A stretch of 64,000 nt of DNA, taken from assembly GCF_932526225.1 (NCBI RefSeq), contig NC_064036.1:20729842-20793841 (forward strand). Reading direction: 5' to 3'. Positions within the stretch are counted from its first letter, which is position 1; the number at the start of each line of letters is the position of its first letter. A model generated the notes under the pieces. That model did no database searches. It saw only the letters and a list, made by a program, of their open reading frames with translations, and was not told the DNA's origin. Below, piece by piece: positions 57,926 through 64,000 of this stretch. This DNA is from Nematostella vectensis (lineage: Eukaryota; Cnidaria; Anthozoa; Actiniaria; Edwardsiidae). The translations under genes were made by a program, and so were the position numbers.

Positions 57926-59180
57926 GAATACTCACCCCTAGCTAATCTATACCCTATGACCTAGCACTAACTATCCTATACCGCTAAATACCCACCCCTA
58001 AATAAGCTGCACCCCTATGACCCAGCACTTACTACCCTATGACCCTGACACCACCATAAAACCCTGACACCACTAACTAAGCTACACTCCTGCGACCCTA
58101 GCACTAACTAGCATATACCCCTGGATACCCACCCCTAACTAAACTACACCCCTATGACCTAGCACTCACAACCCTATACCCCTAAATACCCAACCCTATC
58201 TAAACTACACCTCTACTACCTAGCACTAACTACCCTATACCCCTGAGTGCCCAATCCCTTGCTAAAATACACCCCTGTGACCCAGCTCTAACTACCCTAT
58301 ACCCCTGAGTACCCACCCATAACTAAGCTAAACCCCTACGACCTAGCATTAACTACCCTTTACCCATGAGTACCCATCGCTTACTTACCTTTATGACCTA
58401 GCACTAACTACCCTATACCCTTAAGTACCCACCCCTAACAAGGCTACACCTCAATGAGTTAGCACTTACTACCCTATACCCCTGAGTACCAACCCCTAAC
58501 TAAGCTACACCCCTATGACTTAGTACTAACTACCCCTGAGTAGCAAAACCTTGCTAAACTACACCCCTGTGACCTAGCATTAACTACCGTATACCCCTGA
58601 ATACCCACCCCTAGATAAGCTACATCCCTATGACCTAGCACTAATTACCGTATACCCCAGAATACCCATCCCTAGCTAAGCTACACCCCTATGTCCTAGC
58701 ACTAACTAGCCTAAACTCCTGAATATCCAACACTAGCTAACCTACAACCCTACGACCTAGCACTCACTAGCCTATACTCCTGAATACCCAATCTTATCTA
58801 AACTACACATCTACTACCTAGCACTAACTACCCTATACCCCTGAATACCCAATCGCTTGCTAAGGTACACCCCTGTGACCCAGCTTTAACTATCCTATAC
58901 CCCTGAGTACTCACCCTTAACTAAGCTAAACCCCTACGACCTAGCACTAACTAAACTTTACCGATGAGTACCCACCGCTAACTAAGCTACACCACTATGA
59001 CCTAGCAATAACTACCCTATAACCCTGAGTACCCACCCCTAACTAGGCTACACCCCAATGACCTAGCACTTACTACCCTATACCAATGAGTACCAACCCC
59101 TAACTAAGCTACACCCCTATGACCTAACACCAACTAGCCTATACCCCTGCCTTCCCATCCCTAACTGACCTACACCCCTA
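57926..59180 (+). repeat. 61-bp satellite, block 3
   Basis: About 20 plus-oriented 61-base units, some with internal deletions (about 58045-58075, 58385-58400, 58530). Confidence 0.92.
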
Positions 59181-59805
59181 TGACACCTAATCACATAACT
59201 AACCTTTACCTATGTATTACCAAGTGCTTACCAACTTCCACCCCTGTGACCCTGCCGTTTATATCTTGTGCCCCTGTGCATCCACCCACTAATGCCACCG
59301 TCCTTACCTTAACACCCCTGAAAAAGTCCCTTGTTGATCTTACCTGGATTCGAACCCTGGCCCTTTTGCTTGAGAAGCGAAGCCCGTACCACTGAGCTAT
59401 CGCGCCACTCTAGAGATATGTAGGAATAACTACTCTATACCTTATAAGGATGGGTAAACAAGGCTATACGGTAGTTACTTCTAGTTTTCAACAGAGTGCC
59501 GTGATAGCTCAGTGGTACGGGCTTCGCTTCTCACACAAGAGGGCCGGGATTCGAATCCAGGTCAGATCAACTTGGGATTTTTTCAGGGGTGTTAAGATAA
59601 GGACGTTAAGGGGACGTTAAGATAAGTGAGTTAGTGGGTGAGTTGACAGGTATATAGGGTAACAAGAATTGGTCAAAGGGGTACAGGATTTCAAGGGTTG
59701 GTAATAAGGGTCAATAATATCAATGGCTTGGTCTTGGAGGTGCATGGTTTTAGGTGATGGTTCAAACAGGTACAGGGTTTCAAGAGCTAGGTAATATGGG
59801 TACAT
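59181..59805. repeat. Palindromic tRNA-like module 4
   Basis: Left tRNA-like copy 59333-59410 (minus) and right copy 59494-59572 (plus), with the same spacer and arms as modules 1, 3 and 5. The right satellite arm is shortened relative to module 1 (a deletion near 59728). Confidence 0.8.
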
Positions 59806-60195
59806 TATAATAATTAATAATTATAATTCATAATAATAATTAATAATAAATTAATTAATAACAAAAGTAATAATTAATAGTAATAATTAAGAAATAATAA
59901 TACTTATTAAATAGTAATCATTAATTAATAACAATAATCAATTAATAATAATAATTAATTAATAATAAAAATCAATATTAGAAATTAATAATAAAAATTA
60001 ATAACTAATAATAATGATCTAGCACTAACTAGCCTATACTCTTGAATATCCAACCCTAACTAAGCCTCACCCCTATGACCTTGCAATAACTACACTTTAC
60101 CCCTGAGTACCCAACCCTTGCTAAGCTACACCCCTGTAACCTAGCACTAACTACCCTATACCCCTGAGTACCCACCCCTTGCTACGCTACACCCC
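59806..60195. repeat. AT-rich tract then short satellite block
   Basis: 59806-60015 is TAATAATTAA-type AT sequence. 60016-60195 is about three 61-base units in plus orientation, ending at the junction with non-satellite DNA (CGCTACACCCCG). Confidence 0.85.
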
Positions 60196-61144
60196 GCATA
60201 ATGAACTTTATAGCGCTCTGAATGCATGGCACCCCGCCGTATTAAGACTGTTCAACAGTCTTAAGTCCACGGGGGATCTACTGCTCTCTGAAAGATTAGG
60301 GATTATGCAGATAGGTTTTCAATCAACACTCTCCGATATTGTACATATATTCACATGCGGACTCGCATTTACGTTACAGATTGAGCTACCGATTGGAGTT
60401 TATCCGATATAAGAGTTCGTAAGGAATCGTTTTCGGCTGAGAACACAAATCAAGCCTCATAATGACACTATTTTATATTAAGCATAAATCTCATGATAAA
60501 TGTCATAAACACAACTGTAAATATTAATACAGAAAAAACAGTTTGTTGCGTAATATGCTGGTGTTTATTTTTTTGAACGCCGTTTGCGCTAAAAATTAGG
60601 TCTCAGCTCGTGTAGGTTGACAATTGGAATCCAGGAAATACAAAACCTGTGTAGGGTGTAAAACTTCCGGAGCTTAATAGTACGTAAGGAGAAACTGACT
60701 TTCGATCTGAATACTTCGTTTAATAGAAATGAAGTATTCTCCTAACCATCGTTTCAGACTGTAGTATCGGCATAGTCCACGATTTCCTTAATACTAACTT
60801 TTGTCGATACCTCACCATACCATTCTTTTACCGTGTTATGCTACATTTTACTTTTGAAAGTTCCTAACTTGAAAGTTAAAACTCCTAATTTGTATTACCA
60901 TTTCTTCTTCTTTTATGTTGTGTAATAATTGTGAAGCGCTAAGAACATTTTGCATACGCTTTTTCTTTTATTGTAAATGCCTGTTTAAGCGCCCAGCTTC
61001 CAATAATTTCCCGTAAGTGGAAATAATATCAGCTGTGTTCTTACTTCCTTAAATCCAAGCCCAGCGTTCGTTTATTGTTTTATGTTAGGTATTGCAATAA
61101 CAGTAAGCGATTTCTTTTTTTTTTTTTAAGCGAAGTGGTATCAC

Positions 61145-61519
61145 TTGACCATCACGAATGTTCCAATCCAGTACCTCCAGCATCTTTTATTTAAAACGGA
61201 GGGACTTCTCAATAGCGTTAAGACGGCAAGACATATGCGGCCTCCGTTATGGAAAGAGAATGTTCCTACCTATTCCTTCCAAACCACTAACAGCGCAAGA
61301 GTGCTAAGTGCCCTCGAAGAGCAACGGAATATTGAAGTGTCAACGACCCAGGCATATAATGGGAAGGAGCAGGTGCCAGTTGGACATTTAACGGCATTGA
61401 CAGGCCGTGCTGCTTTGGAGGCAGCCAAGCAAAAAACATACAAGGCAGCTACGGTGCGCACAGAACTTGGAATAAGCGATGGAGAAGGTAGAGCCACTAG
61501 GGAATTCGAAATGATTTGA
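61145..61519 (+). CDS. Unrecognised ORF in the insert
   Basis: A 124-residue frame containing LLNSVKTARHMRPPLWKENV and TALTGRAALEAAKQKTYKAA, ending EGRATREFEMI. Composition is protein-like (Ala/Lys/Glu helix in the second half), but no domain is recognised. An in-frame exon without its upstream part is likely, since the ATG is not preceded by a clear promoter. It lies antisense to the nearby protease fragment. Confidence 0.3.
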   Translation: MTITNVPIQYLQHLLFKTEGLLNSVKTARHMRPPLWKENVPTYSFQTTNSARVLSALEEQRNIEVSTTQAYNGKEQVPVGHLTALTGRAALEAAKQKTYKAATVRTELGISDGEGRATREFEMI

Positions 61520-61754
61520 GGTGATTTGGAGGCCACTTTACTCTTGCTCCACTAGTGGCTCGCTAACTCTCCGAATGTACATTGGAAAAGTTTTCTTTTA
61601 GTTGCTTAGGGTACTAAATAAATGCCTTTGTGAAAATATTTAAAAAGTAAATAAACTGTAAACAAATGTGACGTTATTATTGTTGTACGGCCTTACAAGC
61701 TTAAAAATATAAATAATTGTACATTTGTTCGTTATTTCTGAAAATTACAACAAA

Positions 61755-62035
61755 TCAATGACAAATGTGTGATCTTTGCTGTGGCATTCTGCAAAAACAG
61801 CAAAGTTTAACAGAAATATTAGCTGCTTTGCATTTCCCTGCGATAATGGTAACTTCTGGGAATTGGGTTATCACCTGTCGGGTGAAACAGTCCCTTAAGT
61901 GCCTTCTAAATTTTCCCTCGTCGTAGTTTACGGAATTTGGATCTTGGCCATTTAATATACTGGTCATGTAGGCCACAGCAAAAAGCCCGCATTCCGCAGG
62001 TTTCGTTTGCTGTTGCACAGGGATTACATTGATTG
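61755..62035 (-). pseudogene. Ulp1-like (C48) cysteine protease, C-terminal part
   Basis: The minus frame reads VIPVQQQTKPAECGLFAVAY and continues ILNGQDPNSVNYDEGKFRRH then LRDCF. The Gln-rich lead-in followed by (D/E)CGLFA is the oxyanion-Gln/catalytic-Cys region of Ulp1/SENP-like peptidases. The usual Asp before Cys is Glu here. The catalytic His and Asp, which lie upstream, are missing because the fragment begins at the TAA tract junction. Transposon-encoded Ulp1 proteases are common in animals, so a transposon origin is likely. Confidence 0.6.
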
Positions 62036-62290
62036 ATAATAATAATAATTACTTAATAATAATTAATATTATACACCTGATTACCCACCCCTAGCTAATC
62101 TATACCCTATGACCTAGCACTAACTAGCCTATACACCGCTAAATACCCACCCCTAAATAAGCTGCACTCCTATGACCTAGCACTTACTACCCTATGACCA
62201 TGAGTACCAACCCCTAACTAAGCTACACCCCTATGACCTAGCACTACCTCCCCTATACCCCTGCCTACCCATCCCTAACTGACCTACACC
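62036..62290 (+). repeat. Short AT tract and 61-bp satellite, block 4
   Basis: 62036-62072 is AT-rich. 62073-62290 holds about 3.5 satellite units in plus orientation leading into module 5. Confidence 0.85.
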
Positions 62291-62860
62291 CCTATGACAC
62301 CTAATCACATAACTACCCTTTACCCATGTATGACCAATTGCTTACCAACTTGCACCCCTGTGACCCTGCCGTTTATATCCTGTACCCCTGTGCACCCACC
62401 CCGTAATGCCACCGTCCTTACCTTAACACCCCTGAAAAAGTCATTAGTTGATCTTACCTGGATTCGAACCCTGGCCCTTTTGCTTGAGAAGCGAAGCCCG
62501 TACCACGGAGGTATCGCGCCACTCTCGAGATATCTAGGAATAACTACTCTATACCTTATAAGGCTGGGTAAACAAGGCTATACGGTAGTTACTTCTAGTT
62601 TTCAACAGAGTGGCGCGATAGCTCAGTGGTACGGGCTTTGCTTTTCAAACAAGAGGGCCGGTGTTCGAATCCAGGTCAGATCAACTTGGGATTTTTTCAG
62701 GGGTGTTAAGATAAGGACGTTAAGGGGACGTTTAGATAAGTGAGTTTGTGGGTGAGTTGACAGGTGTACAGGGTAACAAGAGTTGGTCAAAGGGGTACAG
62801 GGTTTTAGGGATGGTTCAAACGGGTACAAGGTTTCAAGATCTAGGTACTATGGGTACATT
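62291..62860. repeat. Palindromic tRNA-like module 5
   Basis: Left tRNA-like copy 62447-62524 (minus, with a damaged A box, CACGGAGGTATC in place of CACTGAGCTATC) and right copy 62608-62685 (plus). Same spacer and arms as module 1. The right arm is shortened by an internal deletion near 62803. Confidence 0.8.
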
Positions 62861-63003
62861 ATAGTAATAATTGATAATAGTAATTTATAAAAATAAATAA
62901 TAATAATAAATAATTAATAGTAATAATGAAATAATAATAATAATAATTAATCAATAATAATTATAATGAATAGTAATAATTAATAATATTAATTTATATT
63001 AAT

Positions 63004-63035
<32 letters not shown>

Positions 63036-63105
63036 ATTAATAATTGATATTTAAAAAAAACAATTAATAAATAAAAATAATTAATTAATAATAATTAATA
63101 TTATA
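62861..63105. repeat. AT-rich tract after module 5
   Basis: TAATAATTAA-type sequence including a TAATAATAATAATAATAA run near 63010, repeating the module-then-AT order seen before. Confidence 0.9.
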
Positions 63106-64000
63106 CACCTAAATATCCACCCCTAGCTAATCTATACCCTATGACCTAGCACTAACTGGCCTATACCGCTAAATACCCACCCCTAGCTAATCTATACCCT
63201 ATGGCCTAGAACTAACTAGCCTATACCGCTAAATACCCACCCCTAAATAAGGTGCACTCCTATGACCCAGCACTTACTACCCTATGACCTTGAGTACCCA
63301 CCACTAACTAAGCTACACTCCTACGACCCTAGCACTAACTAGCCTATACCCCTGGATACCCACCCCTAACTAAACTACACCCCTATGGCCTAGCACTCAC
63401 AACCCTATACCCTAAATACACACCCGTAACTAATGTACACGCCTATGACCTAGCACTAGCTACCCCATTCCCCTGAGTACCCACCCCTAACTTAGCTACA
63501 CCCCTGCGACCTAGCACTAACTACCCTATACTCCTGAATACCTACCCATAGATAAGCTACACTCCTATGACCTGGCACTAATTACAGTATACCCCTGAAT
63601 ACCCACCCCTAGTTAAGCTACACTCCTATGACCTAGCAGTAACTAGCCTAAACTCCTGAAGATCCAACCCTAGCTAAGCTACACCCCTACGACCTAGCAC
63701 TAACTACCCTATACTCCTGAATACCTACCCATATGTAAGCCTCACCCCTATGACCTAGCAATAACTACACTTTACCCCTGAGTACCAAACCCTTGCTAAG
63801 CTACACCCCTGTGACCTAGCGTTAATTACCGTATACCCCTGAATACCCACTCCTAGATAAGCTACACCCCTATGACCTAGCACTAACTAGCCTAAACTCC
63901 TGAATATCCAACCCTAGCTAACCAACACCCCTACGACCTAGCACTCACTAGTCTTTACTCCTGAATACCCAACCCTATCTAAAGAACACCTCTACTACCT
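63106..64000 (+). repeat. 61-bp satellite, block 5 (continues past the window)
   Basis: Plus-oriented satellite units to the window end, beginning with an internal duplication of about 60 bases (CCACCCCTAGCTAATCTATA at 63118 and 63178). Confidence 0.93.

Larger units (their letters stand above)
60196..62035. mobile_element. Non-satellite insert of 1.84 kb in the satellite domain
   Basis: Sequence of ordinary composition, unrelated to the satellite or modules, flanked by satellite on the left and by a TAA tract plus satellite on the right. It holds a plus frame at 61145-61519 and a minus protease fragment at 61755-62035 ending near the right junction. A 12-base hairpin AAGACTG-TTCAA-CAGTCTT lies at about 60244. 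Transposon-derived is the simplest reading; no terminal repeats or target duplication were seen. Confidence 0.55.

Noticed and set aside
53948-62685. Functional tRNA genes
   Set aside because: A and B boxes are present, but the acceptor stem does not pair and the T stem has mismatches in every copy examined by eye; kept as tRNA-like repeats.
53798-62829. A 'family' of 60-150-residue frames beginning MTPNHITTLYPCMTK or ending LLEKRSPYH
   Set aside because: They are repeated copies of the palindromic module arms and tRNA-like sequences; the same repeat gives frames on both strands, and none shows splice or codon evidence.
52285-64000. Telomeric repeat tract
   Set aside because: CCCCTAAC occurs within the 61-bp unit but there are no consecutive telomere hexamers.

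Overview
The window looks like an animal nuclear genome, most likely a cnidarian and probably an anthozoan. The evidence is spliced genes with GT/AG introns and AT-rich intergenic DNA. There are also several CR1/L2-like LINE fragments, megasatellite-scale tandem repeats, and decayed multi-exon genes of a kind I associate with anthozoan genomes. The taxon is an inference from gene style; no species marker is present. There are no prokaryotic features (no operons with ribosome binding sites, no CRISPR).

Layout. 0-24 kb is gene-poor DNA full of relics. It holds a LINE fragment, a spliced PHD-like/unknown gene (2.4-4.6 kb, minus), and a decayed minus-strand gene spread over 6.4-15.7 kb whose exon is split by a CR1-like LINE at 10.73-13.15 kb. 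It also holds a BRCT exon (16.1 kb), a second LINE 3' end (18.4-19.4 kb), the last exon of an unknown gene (20.9-21.2 kb), and a 2.3-kb element with long diverged inverted repeats (21.2-23.5 kb). 24.4-36.7 kb is one uninterrupted array of a 22-bp satellite with kilobase-scale higher-order repeats. 36.8-41.0 kb holds the best intact host gene: a secreted or ER-targeted tandem 2-oxoglutarate/Fe(II) dioxygenase in five exons, whose first domain has lost its metal ligands.

41.4-52.3 kb is a GC-rich, CpG-rich block unlike its surroundings. It is a decayed, integrated double-stranded-DNA-virus-like (Polinton/adintovirus-like) element. Recognisable parts are a DNA polymerase B fused to an SF1-type helicase, a retroviral-type integrase N-terminal part, an A32/FtsK-like packaging ATPase, a capsid-like C-terminal segment, and several small membrane or unknown proteins typical of such elements. 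Most are broken by frameshifts, stops and deletions. A LINE plus a roughly 71-copy TAA microsatellite sits inside it (43.5-45.45 kb).

52.3-64 kb is a second satellite domain: 61-bp tandem repeats, five palindromic modules carrying divergent tRNA-like sequences, and TAA-rich AT tracts, arranged in a recurring order. A 1.84-kb non-satellite insert (60.2-62.0 kb) contains the C-terminal half of an Ulp1-like cysteine protease.

The strongest candidates for something new are the virus-like element with its PolB-helicase fusion and its divergent ORFs sharing an N-terminal tag, the tandem dioxygenase with a degenerate first domain, and the two satellite domains with nested higher-order structure.
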